A stretch of DNA of 64,000 nt. Source: Tolypothrix tenuis PCC 7101 (GTDB taxonomy: Bacteria > Cyanobacteriota > Cyanobacteriia > Cyanobacteriales > Nostocaceae). The DNA is taken from assembly GCF_002368295.1 (NCBI RefSeq), contig NZ_AP018248.1, positions 6,623,979 through 6,687,978 of the forward strand, read 5' to 3'. How positions within the stretch are numbered: the first letter of the stretch is position 1; each line of letters begins with the position of its first letter. This document shows positions 9,850 to 18,091 of the stretch, in pieces. Position numbers and translations under genes: made by a program. The notes beneath the pieces are model-generated. The model was not told where the DNA came from. It worked only from the letters and a program-made list of their open reading frames with translations, and searched no databases.

Positions 9850-9874
9850 GCTGACGCTAACGCATCCTACTGGA

Positions 9875-10291
9875 CTAATTATCTTTGCCTTTTTCGATAA
9901 ACTGTCGCAAAATCTCACTAGGTTTTCTATCCCAAGTATCAATATGCTCATATATCAAATTCTCTTGATTGAGCTTATAAGTGGAATAACCATTAAAAAA
10001 TATCTTCGCTTTCCAGGGAACGCGCAATACACCTCGCACTGTCCACTTCGCTAGAATTGTATCCTCGGCTGACTGATAAACTTCATGCAAATCGAAGAAA
10101 ATTTGCGTAAAAAATAGCTGTGCGTGAAATCTTAACGTCCAAAATATAATCCGATAATTGAATTTATATTTAAATTTATTTACTGGATCGCGAAAGTAAA
10201 TATCCTGTGTATAGATATCATAAGAAATATCTTTTTCAAACAGAGTTGGTAAATCTTGTTTGAGAATCTCAATTACCTGTTCTACCTGCAT
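9875..10291 (-). CDS. DUF2358 family protein
   Basis: A 138-residue protein that I assign to DUF2358, a family of cyanobacteria and plastids with an NTF2-like fold and no established function. The recognisable features are an N-terminal helix (IEILKQDLPTLFEKDISYD), then IYTQDIYFRDPVNKFKYKF, a run of aromatic beta strands, and a late block TILAKWTVRGVLRVPWKA with a closing HIDTWDRKPSEILRQF. There is no signal peptide or membrane helix. It is 20 bp from the next minus-strand gene at 10311, which lies upstream of it in the direction of transcription, so the two may be co-transcribed. Confidence 0.8.
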   Translation of the reverse strand: MQVEQVIEILKQDLPTLFEKDISYDIYTQDIYFRDPVNKFKYKFNYRIIFWTLRFHAQLFFTQIFFDLHEVYQSAEDTILAKWTVRGVLRVPWKAKIFFNGYSTYKLNQENLIYEHIDTWDRKPSEILRQFIEKGKDN

Positions 10292-10310
10292 TTGTATTCC
10301 CCCCCCCTGA

Positions 10311-11465
10311 TTAGAAAAGGTTTCTAAAAAATCTTACCAACTTCTGCCAAAGTGATAAGTTATTTCTGCTATCCGCACTACTTACTGTCAAATCAGCTAA
10401 AGTTGGAAATGAGGCAGGTTGAGCATAGGGGCCACTCCGGAGTAATTGACCTAAAGCATTATTATTTTCTCGCAAACCTTCATAAAAAAAGAAGACTTCG
10501 CCGTTAATACCGCGTTTACGGTTGCAGTTAATTACTTTCAGAAGGTGTTCAGGCGTAATACAGTAAGTACCAAGCTTCATTAAAACTCCTGGCGCTAACT
10601 TGGGTAAAGTTGCATCTGTAAATTGTTCAGTAATCAATTTATTAACAACACATTTATAGGTTTGGAAGTCACGGCGGTAAATTTGTGGGTGAATCATATC
10701 CACAATTCCGCGATTTATCCAGGTAACTGAATCTTGTAAATACTCTTTAAATCCCCAATCATAAATATTGGGAGACATCGACACAATTAAATTAGGATTA
10801 ATGCTTTTAACTTCTTGATAGAGACATACTAAAAATTCCGTCAGAATATCCGCACGCCATTTTAACCATTGACTATCTTGAGGGTTTTGTGGCGGATTTT
10901 GATTAAATTGCTGGCGGTAACGTGCGATCGTACCCTCATCATAACCACCTTCGCATGGTAATGCAGGAAAGCGATCGTCGCCTTGAATGCCATCAACATC
11001 ATAATTCTGCACAACTTCCCGCACTAAGCTCAATAAAAATTCTTGCACTTGCGGGTCAAGAGCATTCATCCACTCAAAGCCATTTTTCTTAAGTAGTTTA
11101 CCATCGCGATCGCGCGCTGCCCATTCCGGTTTTGTTTGCAACAACATTCCGCCATTTAAGTTGTAGGAACTTGCAAAGCCATATTCAAACCAAGGAATAA
11201 CTTTGAGTCCAACCCGCCGCGCTTCTGCAACTACTTCCGCTAAAGGGTCACGACCAGCAAAACTGGGGTCAATTTCTACCCCAAATGTTTGCTGCATCGT
11301 TTGACTACGATACAGCGTGACTCCTTTATTCCAAACCACAGGAAATACAACATTAAATCCTGTCTCAGCCAGAAAATCCATTGCCTCAGCAATGCGTTGC
11401 TGTGACTTCAGTACTTTACTATCGGTATTAGTCAGCCAAACACCACGTGTTTCTATTAAGCTCAT
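10311..11465 (-). CDS. Glycoside-hydrolase-like (GHL10/DUF187) protein
   Basis: A 384-residue protein of the glycosyl-hydrolase-like GHL10 group (TIM barrel). The typical opening ETRGVWLTNTDSKVL is followed by FNVVFPVVWNKG, IPWFEYGFASSYN, a WMNALDPQVQEF block and DVDGIQGDDRFPALP. The acidic residues in GIQGDDR and the WFEYG glutamate are plausible catalytic candidates. The substrate is unknown; relatives are thought to act on polysaccharides. I prefer ATG 11465 because the longer frame begins with TTG at 11483. No signal peptide is visible. It lies between two minus-strand genes, DUF2358 downstream and DUF1206 upstream. Confidence 0.85.
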   Translation of the reverse strand: MSLIETRGVWLTNTDSKVLKSQQRIAEAMDFLAETGFNVVFPVVWNKGVTLYRSQTMQQTFGVEIDPSFAGRDPLAEVVAEARRVGLKVIPWFEYGFASSYNLNGGMLLQTKPEWAARDRDGKLLKKNGFEWMNALDPQVQEFLLSLVREVVQNYDVDGIQGDDRFPALPCEGGYDEGTIARYRQQFNQNPPQNPQDSQWLKWRADILTEFLVCLYQEVKSINPNLIVSMSPNIYDWGFKEYLQDSVTWINRGIVDMIHPQIYRRDFQTYKCVVNKLITEQFTDATLPKLAPGVLMKLGTYCITPEHLLKVINCNRKRGINGEVFFFYEGLRENNNALGQLLRSGPYAQPASFPTLADLTVSSADSRNNLSLWQKLVRFFRNLF

Positions 11466-11524
11466 GTGCGTATCTAAAAACAAAGCGTGCGCTATTTGCA
11501 GTAACCCAGTGGGGAACGCAATTT

Positions 11525-12352
11525 TTAATTCATGACTAGCTGACTATACCGCGCTTTAATCACCATATAAATACCATAAGCAATTAAACCCAAGGCTACA
11601 AAGCCTAAAAGCCAAGGGCCATAGGGTTGTTGTGCTAAAGTCTGTAACGCCTCATCCACGCCTCCAGCAGCTTGAGCGTTATATTGCGTTGCAGCTTGAA
11701 TAAAAAACCAGCCAATAATACAGAATACAATTCCCCTAGCGACTAAACCAAATCGACAGATACCAATAACCCATTTACGTTCTTTATTACTCAACTCAGA
11801 TAGATTGAATTCTCTTTGGAACTTAGTACTATAAGCTTTATAAAACTGATAAAAACCTAAACCAATAACGAATGCGCCGCCAGTTCCTACTAACCATTGT
11901 CCAAAAGGTTGAGAAAGTAGACGCGCTGTCCAATCTTGAGTTGAGTTACTATTACCACTATTGCTAGATCCCAAGAGAATTTGCACAGCACTATAAGCTA
12001 GACCTGCATATATAAAACCATTGATTGCATAACTAATTCTCTGTGCTAAACCTTTAGCATCATTACCTTTATGTTCTGGATCTTTGATAGCTTCAACAAA
12101 GCGCCACAGTACATATCCAATTAAGCCAATTGCTACCAAAGCCAGTAAAATTTGTCCAAAAGGTTGTTCTCCTAGTGTTTGTAAAGCACCTTTAGTATCA
12201 GTTGTTTTGCCACCTGTACCAAAAGCCACCTGTGCTGCTAGTAAACCAACAATAGCGTAAACTACTCCTTTGGATGCATAACCAAATCTGCCTAATCTTT
12301 CTACCCATAATGATGGGCGATCCATTAGATGTTGTGTCATTGTATTGTCCAT
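11525..12352 (-). CDS. DUF1206 membrane protein
   Basis: A 275-residue integral membrane protein made of three repeats of a two-helix DUF1206 unit. Each unit begins with a motif such as RFGYASKGVVYAIVGLLAA, RISYAINGFIYAGLAYSA or RFGLVARGIVFCIIGWFF, followed by a loop ending in QPFGQ or QPYGP and a second helix. The L.QPFGQ signature occurs three times, so the protein arose by internal triplication. Function is unknown. The start ATG at 12352 is followed closely by another at 12340; either is possible. It lies upstream of the GHL10-like gene on the same strand with a 59-bp gap. Confidence 0.88.
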   Translation of the reverse strand: MDNTMTQHLMDRPSLWVERLGRFGYASKGVVYAIVGLLAAQVAFGTGGKTTDTKGALQTLGEQPFGQILLALVAIGLIGYVLWRFVEAIKDPEHKGNDAKGLAQRISYAINGFIYAGLAYSAVQILLGSSNSGNSNSTQDWTARLLSQPFGQWLVGTGGAFVIGLGFYQFYKAYSTKFQREFNLSELSNKERKWVIGICRFGLVARGIVFCIIGWFFIQAATQYNAQAAGGVDEALQTLAQQPYGPWLLGFVALGLIAYGIYMVIKARYSQLVMN

Positions 12353-12567
12353 AATTTATGCAAATTCTTTTAGCAGAATTTACATATTATTAACATCTAT
12401 CTATTGGCAATATTTAGATTATCTCAAGATATATTTATCAATTTTATATTCATTAAATCTATTACTGAAACTTTTCTTTTAACAGATGTTGTAATAAGCC
12501 TGAGAAAAGATAATGCAGTCATCTCTCAGATAAACCAACGGTATTTTATATCAATGGAGTAAGATTT

Positions 12568-13434
12568 ATGACTGCTGTAGTTCAACCCACTTGGACACAT
12601 GAATATATCACTACTAATGGCGTGAGACTCCACTACGTCACCCAAGGCGAAGGCCCTTTGATGTTGATGTTACATGGATTTCCAGAATTTTGGTATTCTT
12701 GGCGGTATCAAATCCCAGAATTCGCCAAAGATTTTAAAGTAGTTGCTCTGGATTTACGTGGTTATAACGATAGCGATAAACCAGAAGACAAATCTGCTTA
12801 TGTGATGGATAAATTTGTTAAAGATGTTAAGGGAGTAATTCAAGGTTTAGGATATGAAAAATGTGTATTAGTCGGACATGATTGGGGAGGTGCGATCGCC
12901 TGGAATTTCGCATATACTCATCCTGAGATGTTAGAAAAGCTAATTATCCTGAATCTGCCTCATCCAGCAAAATTTTCCGAAGGCTTACGCAATCCGCAAC
13001 AAATGCTAAAAAGCTCTTACATGGCATTTTTCCAGTTACCTTTGGTACCAGAATTAGCTATTCAAATGGGAAATTATGCCCCAATTGAAGCAGCTTTTAA
13101 AGGTATGGCAGTTGATAAAAATGCTTTTAGCCAAGCAGATATTGACGCTTATAAAAATGCTGCGGCTAAACCTGGTGCCCTCACTGCAATGCTCAATTAT
13201 TATCGCAACATTTTCGACCAAAAACTCTTACAAGAAAATTGGGGAATTTTGCAAGTTCCAACGCTGATGATTTGGGGCGAAGATGATACAGCACTGGGTA
13301 AAGAACTGAGTTATGGTACAGAAGCCTACGTCAAAGATTTTCAAATTAAATACATCCCTCACTGTAGCCATTGGGTACAGCAAGAAAAACCAGATTTAGT
13401 CAATCAGTATATGCGTGATTTTTTAAGCATTTAA
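12568..13434 (+). CDS. Alpha/beta hydrolase, epoxide-hydrolase type
   Basis: A 288-residue soluble alpha/beta hydrolase. The HGFPEFWYSWR motif forms the oxyanion hole typical of soluble epoxide hydrolases. The nucleophile is the Asp of VLVGHDWGGAIAW, not a serine, which points to epoxide hydrolase or haloalkane dehalogenase chemistry. The acid is probably the Asp of MIWGEDDTALG and the histidine that of CSHWVQQEKPD. A Tyr in the lid (LNYYRNIF) fits the epoxide-ring activating tyrosine. GGAG lies 9 bases before the ATG. The natural substrate cannot be told. It is divergent from the DUF1206 gene across 215 bp of AT-rich DNA, and a hairpin follows it. Confidence 0.9.
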   Translation: MTAVVQPTWTHEYITTNGVRLHYVTQGEGPLMLMLHGFPEFWYSWRYQIPEFAKDFKVVALDLRGYNDSDKPEDKSAYVMDKFVKDVKGVIQGLGYEKCVLVGHDWGGAIAWNFAYTHPEMLEKLIILNLPHPAKFSEGLRNPQQMLKSSYMAFFQLPLVPELAIQMGNYAPIEAAFKGMAVDKNAFSQADIDAYKNAAAKPGALTAMLNYYRNIFDQKLLQENWGILQVPTLMIWGEDDTALGKELSYGTEAYVKDFQIKYIPHCSHWVQQEKPDLVNQYMRDFLSI

Positions 13435-13444
13435 ATGCGCTTAC

Positions 13445-13479
13445 TTTATCTTGTCTAGTCTTGTACTAGGCAAGATAAA
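13445..13479. terminator. Hairpin downstream of the epoxide-hydrolase-like gene
   Basis: Arms TTTATCTTGTCTAGT and ACTAGGCAAGATAAA form a 15-bp stem with one T-G pair and a 5-base loop, starting 10 bases after the stop. The plus strand lacks a following T tract, so efficiency is doubtful. From here to the pentapeptide gene at 13807 nothing else was seen in the AT-rich DNA. Confidence 0.5.
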
Positions 13480-13806
13480 AAATGTTAGCTTTTCCTAACA
13501 AAATACCGCAAAATGTACATTTGCTTAAGAATTTTTAACAAAAAGTTCCTGGGAACAAAATTGTAAATAAATAAGTCGTAAACATCCTCCTAAAATATAA
13601 GTAATTTTACAGTGCAGCATGAATACACAAAAGATTCACAATTTATGAGAAGCTTGATATAGATAGATTATGAGTCTTTGAATTGAAATTTTCTATAGCT
13701 GTCATAGCAGTTTGTACTATCAATTAACATTATTTTTTGAATTTAGTGAGATAATAGATTTGTGAGGAAAAGAACGGACATAATTTAAGTGCAAAGGGGG
13801 ACAATT

Positions 13807-14265
13807 ATGAAACTCCAGCTATTAGCGGCATTAGCCTTAGCGACTCCCCTGTTTTTTACTGGCGCAGTAAAAGCTGATAATTCGCAAGACTTGCAAAAGT
13901 TGTTAACCACTGGGGAATGTGTCGGGTGTCGTCTAGAAGGAGCCAACCTCAGTAGTGCTCATCTGATTGGTGCTGATTTAAGAAATGCAAATCTTCAAAA
14001 TGCTAATCTTAGCGGCGCTAACCTTGAGGGTGCAGATCTCACGGGTGCAAACTTGTCAGGCGCTAACTTAACTTCAGCTTACATAACCAATGTGAATTTA
14101 AAGCAAGCCAATCTTGATAATGCCAATTTGACTCGCGCTAAAGTTTACGATTCCAATGTATATCGCGCTTCAATGGATAATCTCACTCTGACTGATGCAG
14201 AAATTTATCACACTGGTATCGGCATTGGTGGTGAAGACGCAGTAGAAATTCCTGATTGGAAATAG
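13807..14265 (+). CDS. Secreted pentapeptide-repeat protein
   Basis: A 152-residue protein with an N-terminal signal peptide (hydrophobic LLAALALATPLFFTGAVKA, probable cleavage before DNSQ), so it should reach the periplasm or thylakoid lumen. After a CVGC pair the A(N/D)LXX repeats run through about residues 42-130 (for example GADLRNANLQNANLSGANL), enough for four to five turns of a right-handed beta-helix. The ATG at 13807 is preferred over GTG 13789 because AGGGGG sits 7 bases before it and the signal peptide begins there. The function of such lumenal pentapeptide proteins is unknown. It is a single gene followed by a hairpin. Confidence 0.88.
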   Translation: MKLQLLAALALATPLFFTGAVKADNSQDLQKLLTTGECVGCRLEGANLSSAHLIGADLRNANLQNANLSGANLEGADLTGANLSGANLTSAYITNVNLKQANLDNANLTRAKVYDSNVYRASMDNLTLTDAEIYHTGIGIGGEDAVEIPDWK

Positions 14266-14305
14266 GCTGAACTAAGTAAGCATCAACACTACATAGAGTA
14301 GTAGA

Positions 14306-14351
14306 TTGGGGATAAGCAAAATAACATTAACTTGCGATCGCTTATCCCCAA
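14306..14351 (+). terminator. Probable terminator after the pentapeptide gene
   Basis: Perfect 12-bp arms TTGGGGATAAGC and GCTTATCCCCAA with a 22-base loop, 40 bases after the stop and followed by TTTCTCT. The right arm overlaps a HIP1 octamer. Confidence 0.5.
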
Positions 14352-15109
14352 ATTTCTCTACAAGAACCCAAAACATCGCCTCAGTCTTTCTGTGGATGAA
14401 ATTTCTATAGCTCTATATGGCTTTATTTATTCCTGAAGAGGTATAAGTACTAGGATATCAATCAATAAAATAGGGACTAGAGATTAGGAATGAGGGATGA
14501 GTATTTTTAATCAATACTTAAATCTTCAAAACTCAGCAATTTTTCCACCTAGTTCCTCATCAGCAAATCTCACAATTAAGAGCTAGAAATAACTCTTTTG
14601 TAGTTCCTAGGCTGTATATCACAAAATAGCTTATATGTCTAGTATATTTGAATACATAAAGAATTTTATTAAGTATTAATATCACTACCTATAGGTTCGA
14701 TAACTAATTAGTGCTTAAGATAGCTTTAATATCCGCTGAAATCGAGCTTTAAACCTGTATAAATGAGAGGTGGACTGACTTTTGCAAGATTTGTACTTCT
14801 AATAAGTACGATAATGGGCAATTGGCATGACATGGGATAATAGCAACCTGAGGATTCCAGTTGATTTAACACCGCAGAACTCAGAAAGCTAATTTAAATA
14901 GCTCCTTACCGCCTTCTGAACTTCTATCCTCCTACTGACTTCCTACCCTGTAGTTGATCAAGTAGTAGTTAAGGGGCAATTATGGTGATAGGACACTAAA
15001 ACCCTTTTGAACCCCAAACTTCAGTTGTACAGATGCTCTCATGCATCGCCTAATCAACAGCCTTTTGGTTGTAATTGTCCAGATTAGAGAAACTCAACTG
15101 TTACAATTT
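14352..15109. other. Gene-free stretch
   Basis: About 760 bp of AT-rich DNA upstream of the CAAD gene. No open frame with a credible start, RNA gene or repeat was recognised. It presumably holds the promoter of the CAAD gene. Confidence 0.5.
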
Positions 15110-15556
15110 ATGGAAACGAAAATGCCAGAACCGGAATACACAGAAACCAAGTCCTCAGAGACCACGATGACAGATATCAACAACCAAACAGGAACCATAA
15201 CCAAGCTCCAGCCTCCCGCGCAGTCTCAAGAACAATGGCTGAAGTACGGAGAACAGATTTCAGGCTTTTTAGGCACACTCCCTGAATATCTGGGTAGCTT
15301 CTTCAATCAATACAAGCAGCCGTTGATTTCCGTAGGTTTAATTGTAGGCGCAATTGTTGCTGTTAGGGTACTTTTGGCGATATTAGACTCTTTGAACGAT
15401 ATTCCTTTGGTAGCGCCTACCTTTGAATTGATTGGTATTGGTTACTCAGCCTGGTTTGTTTACCGTTATTTACTCAAAGCTTCAACTCGGAAAGAGTTAA
15501 CCAACGAAATTACAACTCTGAAATCACAGGTTGTTGGCAAAAGCGTTTCCGAGTAA
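15110..15556 (+). CDS. CAAD-domain thylakoid membrane protein
   Basis: A 148-residue protein whose C-terminal half is the CAAD domain (cyanobacterial aminoacyl-tRNA-synthetase appended domain, known in plants from CURT1-type thylakoid proteins). The tail shows an amphipathic helix (GFLGTLPEYLGSFFNQYK), a transmembrane helix (PLISVGLIVGAIVAVRVLLA), a short DIPLVAPTFELIGIGYS loop, a second helix, and a charged coiled end (TRKELTNEITTLKSQV). The N-terminus is acidic and disordered. The frame is open to 15041, but METKMPEPEY from ATG 15110 is the likelier start. Standing alone, not fused to a tRNA synthetase, it probably shapes or sits in the thylakoid membrane. Confidence 0.88.
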   Translation: METKMPEPEYTETKSSETTMTDINNQTGTITKLQPPAQSQEQWLKYGEQISGFLGTLPEYLGSFFNQYKQPLISVGLIVGAIVAVRVLLAILDSLNDIPLVAPTFELIGIGYSAWFVYRYLLKASTRKELTNEITTLKSQVVGKSVSE

Positions 15557-15691
15557 TTTATTAGCGATCGCAATTTTCCAGCCTAATATGTCAGCTTGAC
15601 CCTGCTATTAGCTCTAAATCTTACTAAAAGCGATCGCAATCAAGTTCGGTTATATATCTCCCACCTTTTAATGGTGCGGAGTCTACATCGA

Positions 15692-15727
15692 AATAAAGGG
15701 AGTCTGTTAAAGCAGACTCCCTTTATT
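15692..15727. terminator. Terminator between the CAAD gene and the SLH gene
   Basis: Perfect 15-bp inverted repeat, arm AATAAAGGGAGTCTG, with a 6-base loop. It lies 19 bases after the stop of the minus-strand SLH gene and 135 bases after the CAAD gene. The T-rich end of the stem on the minus strand fits termination of the SLH transcript; it may act in both directions. Confidence 0.75.
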
Positions 15728-15745
15728 GTTTTGGTATTTTTTGCC

Positions 15746-16807
15746 TTATTGCGGTACACGGACAATATTTTTCGATGGAATTTTTTCCAATCTTCCCATT
15801 TTGACTAAAGCTTGATAGACCATTGCAGCTACCTCAGCGCGGGTAGCTTCTTTGTTGGGAGCAAAGACATCCGCATCTGGATAGTTAACAACTAGGCCAT
15901 TAACAGTAGCTGCTGCTATTTTGTCAGTGGCATATTTAGGAATATCTTTAGCATCTTTATATACTGTTAAAATCTTCTCTGGTGATGCAGGTGTTTTGAG
16001 ATTCAAACCACTAACCAAAGCTACTAAAACTTGTACTCGTGGAATCTTTTGTTCTGGTTGAAAAGTTTGGTTAGGATACCCTTTCAAAAATCCTGCACTA
16101 ATAGTTTGGTTAATTGCAGCATTTGCCCAAGATTTATCCGTTACATCTTTAAACTTGAGTGTATTCTTAACTGGTTTATATTCAAACGCTCCTTGCAATA
16201 TAGCTGCAAACTCAGCACGGTTTACAGGTTGATTTGGTCGGAAAGTATAATCTGGGAAACCTTTGATAATACCCCGCGAAGAAAGAACATTAATAAAACG
16301 CAAACCCCAAAAATCAGCCGGGACATCATTAAATGCTATGGGTGGCGGGATGGTTAACTTTGGTTTTGAGGGAGTTACCAGAGAAAATGGTTCGGGATTG
16401 ACTGTGATAGAAGATGGTACAGGCCCTTGTGCTTGGGGGGAAATAGTTGGCGCAATCTCAGCAGGTAATAAAACCGAGGTTGCAGGGGCCTTGTCAATTA
16501 TAGATGGAGCGCTGCTAGGTACAACAATAGGTGCAGGTAGAGGCGATCGCAAATTATCTACATCTGTATCTGCTTCTGGTTGTACTGTCGGAACAGGCGA
16601 GGGTGAAACTGGTTTTTGCTGAGTCGTAGCTGAGGTTTTTGGGGATAGAGATAGTAAACCGTTAAAATCCCAGCTTGTATCTTTACGGGATAACGACCAA
16701 AATAAAACCGCGCCAATTGTGCTAAAAGCGACTAGAACGGCGATAAATTCGTCAAATCCAAGGGCAGTTTTTGGGGATGACTCAGGATCGGGAGGTGTAT
16801 TTGTCAT
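15746..16807 (-). CDS. S-layer-homology (SLH) domain protein with N-terminal membrane anchor
   Basis: A 353-residue protein. After a short cytoplasmic part, a helix (FIAVLVAFSTIGAVLFWSL, about residues 22-41) anchors it. A Pro/Ser-rich spacer of roughly 110 residues leads to three SLH repeats: VPADFWGLRFINVLSSRGII with FPDYTFRPNQPVNRAEFAAI, then DKSWANAAINQTISAGFLKG with NQTFQPEQKIPRVQV, then IPKYATDKIAAATVNG with FAPNKEATRAEVAAM. SLH domains bind pyruvylated cell-wall polymers in Gram-positives; in cyanobacteria they tie outer-membrane or periplasmic proteins to the wall. ATG 16807 is preferred over GTG 16816. It is a single gene with its own terminator. Confidence 0.9.
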   Translation of the reverse strand: MTNTPPDPESSPKTALGFDEFIAVLVAFSTIGAVLFWSLSRKDTSWDFNGLLSLSPKTSATTQQKPVSPSPVPTVQPEADTDVDNLRSPLPAPIVVPSSAPSIIDKAPATSVLLPAEIAPTISPQAQGPVPSSITVNPEPFSLVTPSKPKLTIPPPIAFNDVPADFWGLRFINVLSSRGIIKGFPDYTFRPNQPVNRAEFAAILQGAFEYKPVKNTLKFKDVTDKSWANAAINQTISAGFLKGYPNQTFQPEQKIPRVQVLVALVSGLNLKTPASPEKILTVYKDAKDIPKYATDKIAAATVNGLVVNYPDADVFAPNKEATRAEVAAMVYQALVKMGRLEKIPSKNIVRVPQ

Positions 16808-16949
16808 TTTAGGCACCGTACCATCAGTACACTAGACATCCTAAATTAAGTTGTTCGATCAAATATTAATACCCCCATTGAATTTTTGGGGCTTTGGCAA
16901 TGCTTACTAATGATTGAAGTTATTAAACTATATGTAGAAACAACTACAT

Positions 16950-17495
16950 TTATTTCAAATCCAGTAGTCCTTCTTCCTTCAACTTGGGATTGAAGCGAAT
17001 TGGCGTTTGTACACCACGGCTTTCCAATACCGCTAAAATCTCCGCTTCCACTCGCCGTGCGACATTTTTCAAGATTTTCATCTGTGCCAATTCATCATTA
17101 ACAGGATTTTGATAATTTTCCTGTTCTGCGGCTGTCATCATCGCTTTCGCATTGATGGCGTTTGTCCATTCAGCTTTGCGATCGCTATTTCCCAATGGCA
17201 CAGTACCATTTTCTGCAATCCAAGCCTGCTCAATATTTTCTAAAATAGCGCGGCTGGGACGGTCAATGGTTTGAGCTTTGACAAAGTAGCATTGTTGCGG
17301 CTGACGTACTAAATGCTGCTTGAGGCTAGCGTGAACATCGCGAGAGTAGCCAACGAATTGCAATACTTTGTCTTGGTCAAAAATGGCATAGACTCCAATT
17401 TTACCTTGGAATTGTTCCGGTATTTGCCCATGATCATCTATGTAATTGACATAATCTAGCGTCGCCAACAACGGAATATTTGTTTCAGTAGCCAT
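16950..17495 (-). CDS. GIY-YIG nuclease family protein
   Basis: A 181-residue protein with one GIY-YIG domain near the N-terminus: KIGVYAIFDQDKVLQFVGYSRDV contains the GVY and VGY motifs separated as in the family, followed by a basic helix (LKQHLVRQPQQC) and the conserved Glu of ENIEQAWIAENG. The C-terminal 80 residues (AMMTAAEQENYQNP to the end) are helical and of no known family. Such stand-alone proteins are widespread in cyanobacteria and plastids, and their substrate is unknown. The gene lies 87 bp from the small hypothetical gene at 17549, which is also on the minus strand. Confidence 0.85.
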   Translation of the reverse strand: MATETNIPLLATLDYVNYIDDHGQIPEQFQGKIGVYAIFDQDKVLQFVGYSRDVHASLKQHLVRQPQQCYFVKAQTIDRPSRAILENIEQAWIAENGTVPLGNSDRKAEWTNAINAKAMMTAAEQENYQNPVNDELAQMKILKNVARRVEAEILAVLESRGVQTPIRFNPKLKEEGLLDLK

Positions 17496-17548
17496 AAGCT
17501 AAATTAAAGTTGAATAATTTTTTCACTAAACAGAACGTCAAAATAAAA

Positions 17549-17869
17549 TTAAACAATTTTGTAAATTGCACAAAGGCGGCTAGGCTGAAAAATTTTGGCA
17601 TTAAACATAAAATTCGGCGGTACGTTGATAATAGCGTACTCTTTAACTCCATGATATTTCTCAAATTCTTTAGGCATTCCTTTAGGAGTATTTAAACTAT
17701 AAGGAACTGGCTGGAAAAGTAATTCAGTAAATTCAACTTTTTCACATTTTAATTGTTGAGCAACTTGGTTTAAAAATGTCTCATTGGTTAATAATTTGTA
17801 TATATTCTCTTGAGCCTGGGGTTCTAGAGAAAAACTGCTATCAAAGTTTTGAACAATCTTGAGAGGCAT
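17549..17869 (-). CDS. Hypothetical protein, 106 residues
   Basis: Not recognised. The reading frame is closed, codon use fits the neighbours, and the first 60 residues look like a helical domain (AQENIYKLLTNETFLNQVAQ) followed by ELLFQPVPYSL and a basic, hydrophobic end (IINVPPNFMFNAKIF). No signal peptide, metal-binding motif or repeat is visible. It is upstream of the GIY-YIG gene on the minus strand and downstream of the rpo block. It could be a small cyanobacterial orphan; it has no obvious ribosome binding site, so expression is less certain than for its neighbours. Confidence 0.55.
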   Translation of the reverse strand: MPLKIVQNFDSSFSLEPQAQENIYKLLTNETFLNQVAQQLKCEKVEFTELLFQPVPYSLNTPKGMPKEFEKYHGVKEYAIINVPPNFMFNAKIFQPSRLCAIYKIV

Positions 17870-18036
17870 AATATTTACTCGTAATTAAAAACTTAATAAC
17901 AGATGATATTTTGGCAGCGATAGCCTAACAAATTACGAATTGAGATTAAGTTAATGATTCGCTCACCAAACTCTGTCATCAATTCATTTTAGTGGGGCTA
18001 GTGAATTTGTAATTCATAATTTTTATAACAACAAAA

Positions 18037-18066
18037 AAAGGCAAAAGAAAATTTTCTTTTGCCTTT
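18037..18066 (-). terminator. Intrinsic terminator of the rpoB-rpoC1-rpoC2 transcript
   Basis: A perfect 30-bp palindrome, arm AAAGGCAAAAGAAAA, lies 25 bases beyond the rpoC2 stop. On the minus strand the stem is followed by an uninterrupted T tract, the classic form of an intrinsic terminator. Confidence 0.9.
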
Positions 18067-18091
18067 AGTTAATTTTTACCTGTTCAGGTTC

